Shown: one piece after another, positions 11,060 through 20,619 of the stretch
Layout of the letters: every line of letters starts with the position of its first letter
How positions within the stretch are numbered: position 1 is the first letter of the stretch
Source of the DNA: Lytechinus pictus
Lineage: Eukaryota > Echinodermata > Echinoidea > Temnopleuroida > Toxopneustidae
Reading direction: 5' to 3'
DNA: 64,000 bases
NCBI RefSeq assembly: GCF_037042905.1
Contig: NC_087261.1
Location: 26,497,817 to 26,561,816 of the forward strand
Program-made: the position numbers and the translations under genes
Notes under the pieces: model-generated
Seen by the model: only the letters and a program-made list of their open reading frames with translations
Told to the model about the DNA's origin: nothing
The model's database searches: none

Positions 11060-12208
11060 TAGTCTGTGGTACAAACAGGGCTTCCATACAAGTACTGAAG
11101 GAAACTAATTTGTTCATGTACTGTACCACAGAAAATACACCAGTAGCGTCTGTGATACAGTTTCAGTCATATTTCTGGGGTGGCTGCATGAGAAGTACCG
11201 CAGGAAATTTTGAAAGTATAGCACTGGGGTTGCCATAGAATTTTAGAAGTGCCTATATTGAGTCCTGCAGGAAATTTCAAAATTTTCATTTACCACAGAA
11301 GTATCACAGGGTTTTCATAGAAGTGTCTTTAATAGGATCGAGTACTGCAGGAAATTTCAAAATGTTCATGTACCACAGAAGTATCACAGGGTTTCCATAG
11401 AAGTGCTTAGTAATAGGAGTACTGCAGGAAATTAAAAAAATGTTCATATACAACAGAAGTATCGCAGGGTTGTCATAGAAGTACTGCAGGATATTTTAGA
11501 ATTTTCATGTACAACAGAAGTACGACATAACTATCACAGAGTGATATTGTATACAGTTATGTACAACAGAAGTATTACACAGGTACGACAGAGTACCATT
11601 AAGGTATTGCATGAAATTTTCATATTTTTATGTACCACAGAAGTATGACAGAACTATCACAGAGTGATACCACAGGAGTCCTGTAGTAATTCCTTATACA
11701 GTTTTGTACAACAGAAGTATCACACAGGTACGACAGAGTACCATTAAGGTATTGCATGACATTTTCATATTTTTATGTACCACAGAAGTATGACAGAACT
11801 ATCACAGAGTGATACCACAGAAGTCCTGTTGTAATTCTATATACAGTTTTGTACAACAGCAGTATCACACAGGTACGACAGAGTACCATTAAGGTATTGC
11901 ATGAAATTTTCATATTTTCCTGTACCACAGAAGTATGACAGAACTATCACAGAGTGATACCACAGAAGTCCTGTTGTAATTCTATATACAGTTTTGTACA
12001 ACAGAAGTATCACACAGGTACGACAGAGTACCATTAAGGTATTGCAGGAAATTTTCATATTTTCCTGTACCACAGAAGTATGACAGAACTATCACAGAGT
12101 GATACCACAGAAGTCCTGTGGTAATTCTGAGGTACCGTCGTGTATGACAGAAGTATCACACAGGTACAACAGAGTACCACTAAAGTACTGCAGGAATTTT
12201 TTGTAAGG
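11060..12208. repeat. Satellite of ACAGAAGTATCACA words with a 145-bp tandem repeat
   Basis: The proximal part (11060-11560) has irregular units containing TACCACAGAAGTATCACAGG and TACTGCAGGAAATT. From 11561 a 145-bp unit repeats with starts at 11561, 11706, 11851 and 11996, plus a decayed start near 12141. Each unit carries GTACAACAGAAGTATCACAC, GTACGACAGAGTACC and CACAGAGTGATACCACAG. The array ends AGTACTGCAGGAATTTTTTG at about 12185, the inverse of the left end of the satellite at 432. Open frames inside are artefacts of a unit length not divisible by three. Confidence 0.9.
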
Positions 12209-13545
12209 CCCAGAAGGAAAAACCAGTAAGACCAGTAAGAATTTTTACTGGTTTCCAGTAGAATTTTACTGGTTTCCAGTATATTTTTACTGGGCCAGTT
12301 TATTTTTAACTGGACCAGTAAAAATCAACTGGAGACCAGTTCCAACAATTGCATTCCAGTTGAAGCAATTAGTAATACCAGTTAAATTGTTTTTCATCAA
12401 ATTGGTGTTTCTGGTCCAATAAATGGTTTCCAGTAGATTTTTACTGGTTTCCAGTATATGTTTACTGGACCAGTTGATTTTTAACTGGACCAGTAAAAAT
12501 CAACTGGAGACCAGTTCAAACAATTGCATTCCAGTTGAAGCAAAGTAGTAATACCAGTTAAATTGTTTTTCATCAAACTGGTGTTACTGGTCCAATAAAT
12601 AATGACTTTATTTCAAGTCAGATCATTTGACGAATTATGAAATATGAATCTTGCAATTCAGAGAAAGTTATTATCGTTATCATTGTTATCATCATTCTTC
12701 TTATAATTATCATAATTATCATCATTATGATTATTATGATCATTGTTGTTATCATTCTTATTACTGTTATCGTTGTTATTGATATTGTAATTATTATTAT
12801 TACCATTATCATAATTATCAAGTATTAACTTTATCATTGAAATAATTATTTCCTTTAATTATGATTAAGATCAAAGCAAGATATATTCCTCTGATATAGT
12901 CAACTGGTCTAAAGTAATTCATTGTTTGAAATTGAACTGGTCAAGACCAGTAATACCAGTAATTCTGATGATGCTGATCACGTGGTTTACCTCATTTGCA
13001 TATTTCCTATTTTAAAAAGAAAAATCAGGATTTAGGATGGAATATCCTTGCAATGGCACTCATTGTTGTTTAAAAACTTTCCAAATAAGTGTGTGAACTA
13101 ATTCACAATGAAAACGTGTAATTTCATATATCACATTTAAAATAACAGCAGAAACATTAATTTACTAACCATCTTTTCCATCACATTTCACTGACCATGG
13201 TATATAACAAACCAAATGCATGTAATAAATTGATCCAGTAAGACCAGTACGAGGACCAGTTCGACCAGTTCGAGGACCAGTCAGACCAGTAGAAAATACC
13301 AGTAAAGACCAGCTTGAATTGGATACCAGTATGAAGACCAGTGAGACCAGTAACAACCACCAGAAAAAAGACCAGTATAAAATTCCAGTAATTCAAGACC
13401 AGTTTAATTTTTAACTGGACCAGTAAAATTTTAACTGGACCAGTATGACCAGTTAGACCAATAAACCGATGTTCCAATTTCCAGAGTTACCAGTTAAAAT
13501 TCTACTGGTCTAACTGGTCCAGTGGAACTGGTTTTTCCTTCTGGG
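12209..13545. mobile_element. CCAGT-word element with 19-bp perfect terminal inverted repeats
   Basis: The left end CCCAGAAGGAAAAACCAGT (12209-12227) is perfectly inverted at 13527-13545. Most of the inside is ACCAGTA/ACTGGT words. These include a 175-bp tandem duplication (12250-12424 and 12425-about 12600) and a right-hand block of GACCAGT repeats (13232-13460). A TTATCATT microsatellite (12660-12825) and about 300 bp of unique AT-rich DNA lie in the middle. No frame resembles a transposase. No target duplication could be defined; the left end abuts the preceding satellite exactly. Confidence 0.75.
12660..12825. repeat. TTATCATTATTA-type microsatellite
   Basis: Degenerate ATC/ATT trinucleotide-rich tract inside the CCAGT element. 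The Ile/Val/Met-rich frames on both strands are artefacts. Confidence 0.85.
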
Positions 13546-13549
13546 GGGG

Positions 13550-14011
13550 AACACGTTCATACCCCATATCCATTTTTATGACAATAAAATTATTCAGGGA
13601 ATGAAAAGGTCAACGCTATGTAGATCTGAAAATTATGGTTTCACTTTACACTCAGGGGCATAATTCGCAGGAATCGAACCCCGGACCTTTTTTTTTCTTC
13701 TGGCGCCAATTAAGTCCATCAAGCCACGACAATGATGTCCACGACCTTTTGGCCCGACACTCGATCTCTCGGGCTCGTGGTTCTGTTTGTCGCCCTCTCT
13801 GGCTCTATATTTTCGGAAGCTGGAGTTTTGCGGGTTTCTTGAAAAATTGAAAACTAATTTACAGTAAACAATGAATTAAATACCACCTTTCCATTATGAA
13901 ACGAAAATTTCCACGTTCAAAGATTCGAGCTATCATCAAACAGACGTGCCCAAATGCAAGGCTTGGCAAAAATACGGACTTGTTGGTGAGTAAAATAATA
14001 AAGTTAGGTAT
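13550..14011. other. Spacer, nothing firm
   Basis: Holds GCAGGAATCGAACCCCGGAC at about 13667, which resembles an inverted tRNA T-arm and may be a SINE relic. No cloverleaf could be drawn. No supported coding exon. Confidence 0.35.
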
Positions 14012-15960
14012 AAGCCTGAGGAGGGGCTGAGCCTGAGGCCTTAACCCAGGCCAGGGAGCTCCCGCCCGCCTGCGCAGCGGGCGGGAGCCCAGGGGTGGTA
14101 TTCTGAGATCCATTTTATCTCAGATAAAATAAAATATTTTATCTCCGTTAAAATCAGTGAGATAAAATACCCTTAAAATCTTTCCGAATTGGTATTCTGA
14201 GAACAATTTTATTTTCATTTTATCTCTGTAAGACACACCTATTTTTTAATCAATATCCAATTAGAAACGCGCTTTTAATATAGCTCTCTCAATCTCAATA
14301 TCACTCAACCAATGGAAATCCATTCCGCTAGGAGGTGTGGCGAAGGAGTGAGATTGCGTCAATTTATTGACTTCAATAAGCTTGCACTATACGCTTGTGC
14401 GTCTTTACAGAGATTTCTTTTTAACAAAAATGGCAATACTCGCATCTTTTTTTCGAAGTCTATATCGCATCTTTTCAAGCATCATTTCAAAGGCAATATT
14501 AGTCAAGAAAAGTCTTATGAAATGCTTCCTGATTGTACAGGAATAACTTTAAGGTGTTGTTCTCAACGAATATATCATTTTTCTTTATTTTCATGCCAAC
14601 ATTTGGAGTTAATTCACCTAGAAATATTGACGAAATGAACGTCGCGGAGATAAAATAGCCCCTACCCTCTTTTAAGTTTATTTTATTTTTTCTTCAAAGT
14701 AACTTGGGCGCAAGCACATCACCCGCGTTGCAATGGCCAGATACGCGATGGGTATGTCTACGCAGCCACTGCTCATCATAAATACGCAAGATAAAATTTA
14801 TACGCAAGATGAAATTTTAAATTTTATCTGAGAGTTAAAATGTCATCTCAGAATACCAATTTCATTTTAAGAGATAAAATAAAATATTTTAAAGATAAAA
14901 TGACCTCAGAATACCGCCCCAGGGGCTTACCGTGTATTTGACCATACTCACGGGACTAGCGTGATTTATGGTCTAAATATTTCTCCAAATGAATTGTGAA
15001 AAAAGAAATTATGCACTTACCACGATTATATGGATGAAGGTCTAACGAGTGGCAGTTTCCTGACATCTGGGCACAGACTGGAACCTCAAAAAAACGAAAA
15101 GTTCTCTCCTTCTACCCCCGTCTCGATCGACCATTTTGTTACAATTCATAACAAAAATGGCCGATCGAGACGGGGGTAGAAGTAGCCAGGAGGCTTCTAG
15201 AGAGTAAAAATAATTTACTAACATAAGGTTACTCTCATACAAAGCCAGGGCTTCCTTCATATACTTTTGCGTGTACCACAAAAAAACCTGAAACTTTCGC
15301 CCCCGAGATTTCTTTCTAACTCAAATGTTAAAAGATCTAGCCCTAAGCTAAGGCTAAATCATGTACATGGGATACAACTTCATTTCCGACATTTCTACGC
15401 TATGGATTTTATTTTTAGACAAGAATTCATTAAAAAAAATGAGAAAAATATCATGAATAGACGGAAGAGACTTGCCCGATGTTTACGCCGCCATCTTGTT
15501 TTCTATTGTTCTTCACCCACGATACGGACGCTTGCGTCGCATAACGTTATCCCATGTACATGATTTAGGGCTAGATCTTTTCGAAAGAAAGTAGAAATCT
15601 CGGGGGCGAAAGTTTCAGGTTTTTTGGTGGTACACGCAAAAGTATATGAAGGAAGCCCTGGCTTCGTATGAGAGTAACCTTACGTTAGTAAATGATTTTT
15701 ACTCTCTAGAAGCCTCCTGGCTAGGTAGAAGGAGAGAACTTTTCATTTTTTGAGGTTCCAGTCTGTGCCCAGATGTCAGGAAACTGCCACTCGTTAGACC
15801 TTCATCCATATAATCATGGTAAGTGCATAATTTCTGTTTTCACAATTCATTTGGAGAAATATTTAGACCATAAATCACGCTACTCCCGTGAGTATGGTCA
15901 AATACGCGGTAAGCCCCTGGGCTCCCTGGGTTACTGAGGCCTGAGCTTTTTTTTTTCAGT
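14012..15960. repeat. Large palindrome, left arm interrupted by insertions
   Basis: The right arm (about 15545-15950) reads back into the left arm (14012-14095 plus 14926-about 15395). It passes TAACCCAGG, CCCAGGGGCTTACC, GACCATACTCACGGGA, GTCTAACGAGTGGCAGTTTC, CTCTAGAAGC and CATGTACATG. Only the left arm carries a GC-rich hairpin (about 14056-14087), an 822-bp element (14096-14917) and a 66-bp hairpin (about 15113-15180). The loop (15395-15545) contains CCGCCATCTTGTTTTCTATT, which matches 7795-7850 inverted. No coding frame; probably a foldback element or an inverted segmental duplication. Confidence 0.8.
14096..14917. mobile_element. MITE inserted into the palindrome arm, 8-bp target duplication
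   Basis: Flanked by CCCAGGGG at 14088-14095 and 14918-14925. The ends are TGGTATTCTGAG and (inverse complement) GCGGTATTCTGAGG, followed on both sides by A/T-rich GATAAAATAAAATATTTT palindromes. The undisturbed right arm of the host palindrome keeps the empty site (AAGCCCCTGGGC, about 15911-15922), which confirms insertion. An 8-bp duplication suggests hAT, but the termini are not diagnostic. Confidence 0.75.
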
Positions 15961-16039
15961 CCCGTGTGTTGTCGTCAGTGTTGGCGAAGTTTCTCCTGTA
16001 CAGATCGAGCTAGAAGTTCTGTCTCTGACTCTCTATTTG
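15960..16039 (+). CDS. Candidate exon, possibly upstream of CENP-W
   Basis: An 80-bp open block between an excellent acceptor (TTTTTTTTTCAG) and donor (CTATTTG/gtgagtgg). The frame that ends in phase 0 reads P-C-V-V-V-S-V-G-E-V-S-P-V-Q-I-E-L-E-V and then LSLTLYL. Phase 0 matches the CENP-W exon at 19267, and the hAT pair at 16342-19017 would lie in the intervening intron. However, known CENP-W N-termini are strongly basic and this is not, so it could be another gene, a UTR exon or chance. No function assigned. Confidence 0.25.
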
Positions 16040-16835
16040 GTGAGTGGAGCCAACAGAGTTCAGCGGAACAACCATTAACAGAGACCGAAGCTTTTGGTCG
16101 AACCCAAGCTTTGCCATTGCCAAGCGAAGCAATGTCTGAATGAGATCCAACCAAAATACCAATCGCGAGCATGATATTCGGAAAAATTGTGTTCCTTAAA
16201 ATTGAGAGGCTTGCTACAACATATGTGAACACCAGTCAATTGGAAAATTCTCTTGAAGTCGGCCAGTGCAAAAACTGCAATAGTACCAAAATCACAGGGC
16301 TAACCCGGTATACCTACTAGACCTGTAAACCATCCATGTTGCAGGGTGCTACACAGGGTTGTAATAAAAAACGTTTTTTATTCAAAAAAACAAATAAAAC
16401 GTTTTTTATTGTTTTAAAACGTTTTAAATCGTTTTAAAACGTTTTTTTTTCCAACGAACGATTAAATTTTCTGTAAATCAATCAAATTGTACACTTAATT
16501 TAGTATGATTTAAGCTCTTGATATTTTAAAATCATTTTGGAGTAAGTAAGAGATGACTACAATTTTTGTTGCTGAATTTCCAACAGAAAAGTTCATATTT
16601 TCCCCAAAATTACTAAAAGAAATTGAATGCCGAAAAAGTAAGTTGACATTTCATAAGTTTATTCCTCATACATATGATGTAGTCTCAGGTTTTTTTTAGT
16701 CTTGTCAATCTAGGGGGTGAAAAGAATTTGCACAATGTAAGAAAATGACATAATCTATAGACTATAGGCTTTCAAAACTTAATTTCATTTACTCAATATG
16801 CTTTATTTTAATCAATTATACCAATTTTAAGTAAT

Positions 16836-17055
16836 AATAATAATAAAAGTCCGCTTTTAAATAGCGCTTAATACATCGGAATGTGTCTAAGCGCTTTAGA
16901 TTTATCATTACCCCAGTCATCGGATTCAATCAGTCATTCCTGCACACAATGTATGCACATCCTCCACTCCCTGGGTAGTATTCCAGTCAGTCGCCAGTGA
17001 GGCGCACACAGTACTGGACAAGCTACAATGACTTTTACATCCTACCGGGTACCCA
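16836..17055 (-). repeat. SINE tail-like fragment
   Basis: Starts with (AAT)n and AAATAGCGCTTAATAC, the inverse of the (ATT)n/GCGCTACATAAATGCC tail seen in the SINE at 40393-40672. The 5' tRNA-like head is missing. Confidence 0.45.
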
Positions 17056-17237
17056 TAAGTGCATGAAATACAACATTGGGTTTAAATCTATAAATATTAG
17101 GCCCTTGAACTGCTTATTTCTTTAATTGAGGAATTCTGATCAAATTGTTTTTTAATGTTAGTTTTAACTATTTTTTTTTTTTACATATTTCCTATCTACA
17201 GTTTTGTTCATGAAAGTTCATCTGTGTTGGTAAAAGA

Positions 17238-17439
17238 TAACGATTTTTTTTAACTTTGGTTCACAACACAAAAAACAGAAAATAACGAAGAGTTACCCCG
17301 ATCATCGACCATTACGTCACTAAGGTCAAATCGGGTCACATCGCTGACGAAGGTTGCAGTTAGCAGCCAAAAATTTCGAGGTAACTCTTCGTTATTTTCT
17401 GTTTTTTGTGTTGTGAACCAAAGTTCAACAAAATCGTTA
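17238..17439. repeat. Near-perfect inverted repeat with 46-bp arms
   Basis: 17252-17297 and 17380-17425 are perfect complements (AACTTTGGTTCACAACACAA ... GAAGAGTTACC), with imperfect extension to about 17238 and 17439. The 82-bp loop is unusually CpG-rich (ATTACGTCACTAAGG, CAAATCGGGTCACATCG). Could be a MITE or the source of a stable hairpin RNA. No terminus or duplication was found. Confidence 0.75.
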
Positions 17440-19266
17440 CAGTTTTGTTGTCACTTAGGGGATTTTTTAAATAGAAATTGTTGGCAATAATTTTCCAATC
17501 ATTAACAAAAAGTACAAATATTGATACAGATAAAAATGTTGGTGAAAAATTTGCATTGGCTTTATACATGAAATCACGATATTGAGCAATTCTGGTCTGA
17601 CATGCACTTGTGTAATATCATGGAGCTATTAATGTGTTAATAGCTCCATGGTAATATCATAACCGCATATCCATGCATGTATCAAAAAAATAGTCTTGAA
17701 CAATAAGGCGTGGCCCTGTTGTGCTTATGGATTTATCCTAGAAATTTTAAGGGGGCCATTACGGTCCCCTGGGAGTGTTAGGGTTAAAGGTCAAGTCCTA
17801 TGCTGAAAATACCTAATGCTGACAATTTCATCAAATCGGATGTAAAATAAGAAAGTTATGACATTTTAAAATTTCGCTTATTTTTCACAAAACATTTATA
17901 ACAACTCAGTGATGTGCAAATGAGAGAGTTGATGATGTCCCTCACTTTTTTTTAATTTTTGAACAATACAATATTTCAATTTTTACAGATTTCATAATGA
18001 CCAACTTGACTGAACCAAAAAATGTTGAAACAATGGTAGTTCCACACATGTTCAGGGAGGAAAAAAGGGTTTGCTAGCTGATTATCTTATACTGAATTAA
18101 ATTACTTTTCTTCATCTTTATGAAGCGCAAAGTTTCACCTACTTTTGTGTGTACCTCAAGGTTACAATGTCAGTTATACAGTCTATTTGCAAAATATTAT
18201 CATGTTTATGCAACAATTCCATTTCATTCAAGTACTACTATTACATATTTGAGCTCATTTTAAATAGTGTTTCTTTCCCTGTCTAAAAGTGAGCACAACA
18301 CTCAGATGTTTGTTAAAATGAGAATATTCTTAAATATGGATGGATGTGCACAATTGAACAGGAGGAAAGGAACATGACAAAGCAAGGGAGAATAAGGGGG
18401 GAAAGAGAGAGACTTAGAAAAAGAGTGGTGTTGAGAAAGAGATTTAGTTACAAGAAAATAATAAACCACTTAAGAAATAAAAGTATAAAAAATAAATTCA
18501 TGTAAACTCACATTCATGCATATTTATAACACACAAGTGTATTAGGTGTTTTTTAAACGTGTTTTAAAACATGTTCTAAAACATGTTTTAAAACACACCG
18601 TTGAAAGCGCGCCAACCCTGGTGCTACATAACTTTTTAGATGCACTAAATTTTTAAATAGTTGAAATGTACTTGGCCGAAAATCTATTTCACTTGCCCGA
18701 AAAAATCCTTGAAAAAAGTTTTACCTCTTCAAAAAAAAACATTACAGTTTTAGAAACCATTGACCCTTTTTTCTCTCTTTTGACATGAACTGATGAACCT
18801 GGTTCTTGCATTTCTTTTTACAAAGTGATTTTATCTTGCCCGCCATGACCAAATTTAGGGTCGGTATATCATACCGACCCTTATTTTGGTAATTCTATTG
18901 TGAGAATTTCGCTTGCCGAATTCGGGCAAGTAGTTTTGGTCTTTACTTCAAAACACTTACCCGTCTTTAACTTTTACTTGCCCCGGGCAATCGGGCAAGT
19001 GCTTATGTAGCACCCTGATGTTGTTACATATCTATCTATCTATCTATCTAGTTCTCTCAAGCAAACTTCAAAGCATCTTACATCATGTAACATATCACAC
19101 CAGCAGAGATACACGTAGAATAGATTCTCTTTGATTGACTTTGAAAAAACTTTGATCTGTTGATTTATCTGTAAAATCAAGACAAACGTCACACTGTTGC
19201 CTTGGTGTCAGTTCATGAACCATGATCATGACAATGCTAGGCTAGCTTTCATTTTTTTTGTTACAG

Positions 19267-20245
19267 ATATTTTTAGATTACATGCTGTTCCTCCGGAAGT
19301 TGGCCATCAGGGCCAATACTGAAGCTCAAGAGAATAGAGAGAACGCCCTTTCTCCTCTTCACATACAAAATGTTGCCAAGGTTTGTGATGATATTTATTT
19401 TGTTCTACCGGTATTCCCTTTTTATTTTTTTTCACATTAAAATACATAGCTTGCAAATAGGCCTGATTTGTAATATTGATTTGGAATCCACAATGAAATC
19501 CTGTTATTCAATATTTATTTCTGAAGTAGTCTTGGTTTTCACCGCAGTTTTGAATCCCCCCTCCCCCTGCATGAAATATGAAATATGGATTGCTGCTCCC
19601 CTTTCGTAATCATGATCCAGGCCCCGTTACAAACAATGCATAAAAGTTACCATTATGGTAACTTTGCCAGTGGTACCTACCAAGGTAATGCTGATCAACA
19701 GCCAATCAAAATAGAGGATTTAACGCAATTTACCATTGCATTTCAAAGTTACCATAATGGTATCTTTTATGCACCGGGGTTCAGAAGAGAAGAAAGGGCT
19801 CAAAATGACCCCACACCATGTACATACTTAATTCAAAAATTTAAAAAGAATTAGATCAATAACAAGCTATTTGGGGATGATACTAAAGCTTTGGGAAACT
19901 GGCCTGTCAACTGTTCAAAGAAGAAAAAGTAGTTCTCTTAGAATTAGATTCATACAAAGGTTAAAGGAAAGTTGTTTCACAATGCAGATACTGTAAGTAT
20001 TGCTCAAAATTTATTTACGTATGTAATTGTCTTTCTTTTTCTGTATTCTCATTGGCTTTTCTTCTCTTTCCTTGTTATCATCATCATCACCATCATCATC
20101 CTCATCATCATCACCACCATCACATCATCATCATCATCTTCATCATCCTCCTCCTCCTCCTCCTCCTCCTCATCCTCATCATCCTCCTCCTCATCATCAT
20201 CATCGTCATCATCATCACCACCACCACCACAATCACATCATCATC

Positions 20246-20287
<42 letters not shown>

Positions 20288-20355
20288 GTCATCATCATCA
20301 TTATCATCACCACCACCATCACATCATCATCATTATCATTATCATCATCATCATT

Positions 20356-20397
<42 letters not shown>

Positions 20398-20619
20398 GTC
20401 ATTGTCATCATCCCACCACCTCCACTACCATCATCATCATCATTATCCTTCTCCTCCTCTTCATCATCATAACCATTGGTATCATCATCTTCATCATTAT
20501 CACCATCACACCATCATTATCATCATCACTGACATCATTATCATGACCCCCCTTCTTCTCTTTCCAACTCTCTCCTCCTATTTTATCTGCAGGAGGTGCT
20601 CAAGGAATTCAGAGGCTGA
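19267..20619 (+). CDS. CENPW: CENP-W-like histone-fold protein, last two exons (5' end not found)
   Basis: CENP-W pairs with CENP-T; the two histone folds join CENP-S/X on centromeric DNA and help build the kinetochore. Exon 19267-19380 (acceptor TTTTTTTTGTTACAG, donor AAG/gtttgt, phase 0) reads I-F-L-D-Y-M-L-F-L-R-K-L-A-I-R-A-N-T-E-A and then QENRENALSPLHIQNVAK. Exon 20593-20619 (acceptor TTTTATCTGCAG) adds EVLKEFRG and a stop. These 46 residues align without a gap to the C-terminal half of vertebrate CENP-W: LLF..(R/K)LA, T.A.EN, H, AK, LK and the terminal R-G-stop. The basic N-terminal part, about half of the roughly 90-residue family length, is missing and must lie upstream, beyond or within the transposon-filled intron. 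The intron between the two exons carries a 480-bp trinucleotide tract. Assignment rests on alignment from memory. Confidence 0.75.
19618..19790. mobile_element. Palindromic MITE in the CENP-W intron
   Basis: GCATAAAAGTTACCATTATG is inverted at about 19747-19774 (TTACCATAATGGTATCTTTTATGC), bordered by GGCCCCGTTAC / CACCGGGGTTC. The centre contains AGCCAATCAAAAT, as in the related elements at 22115, 23865, 24055, 24245, 42838 and 59690. Confidence 0.65.
20075..20560. repeat. (TCA)n/(TCC)n trinucleotide microsatellite
   Basis: About 480 bp of TCATCA/CCTCCT/CACCAC triplets ending roughly 30 bp before the final CENP-W exon. It is open in all three forward frames (Ser-, His-, Ile- and Pro-rich), none of which is a gene. 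A tract this long beside an acceptor may affect intron length polymorphism. Confidence 0.95.

Larger units (their letters stand above)
16354..18620. mobile_element. Inner hAT-like element nested in the outer one
   Basis: Flanked by the perfect 8-bp duplication GTGCTACA (16346-16353 and 18621-18628), which is part of the outer element's own terminus. Ends are CAGGGTTG and CAACCCTG. Near both ends lie AAAACGTTTTAAAACG-type and GTTTTAAAACATGTT-type repeats. The 2267-bp inside has no transposase frame but holds a SINE-tail-like fragment (16836-17055), a strong hairpin (17238-17439) and a fragment of the TTAA family (about 17785-18070), so it is itself a host for later insertions. Confidence 0.85.
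16342..19017. mobile_element. Outer hAT-like element, split by a second insertion
   Basis: The ends are CAGGGTGCTACA (16342-16353) and TTATGTAGCACCCTG (19003-19017). After removing the inner insertion, the left end reads CAGGGTGCTACATAA, a perfect 15-bp inverted match to the right end. The flanks share ATGTTG (16336-16341 and 19018-19023), a shorter direct repeat than the 8 bp expected for hAT. Excised length is about 400 bp. It contains GGGCAAGT subterminal repeats and a 25-bp hairpin (AGGGTCGGTAT/ATACCGACCCT at about 18857-18881). No transposase. Confidence 0.8.

Noticed and set aside
15975-16232. 85-codon minus-strand frame opposite the candidate exon at 15960-16039
   Set aside because: No splice or promoter support and no recognisable motif; the plus-strand splice signals are better.
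18363-18510. Lys/Arg-rich plus-strand frame considered as the missing CENP-W N-terminus
   Set aside because: It is a purine-rich low-complexity stretch inside the inner hAT element and lacks the family pattern before a donor.
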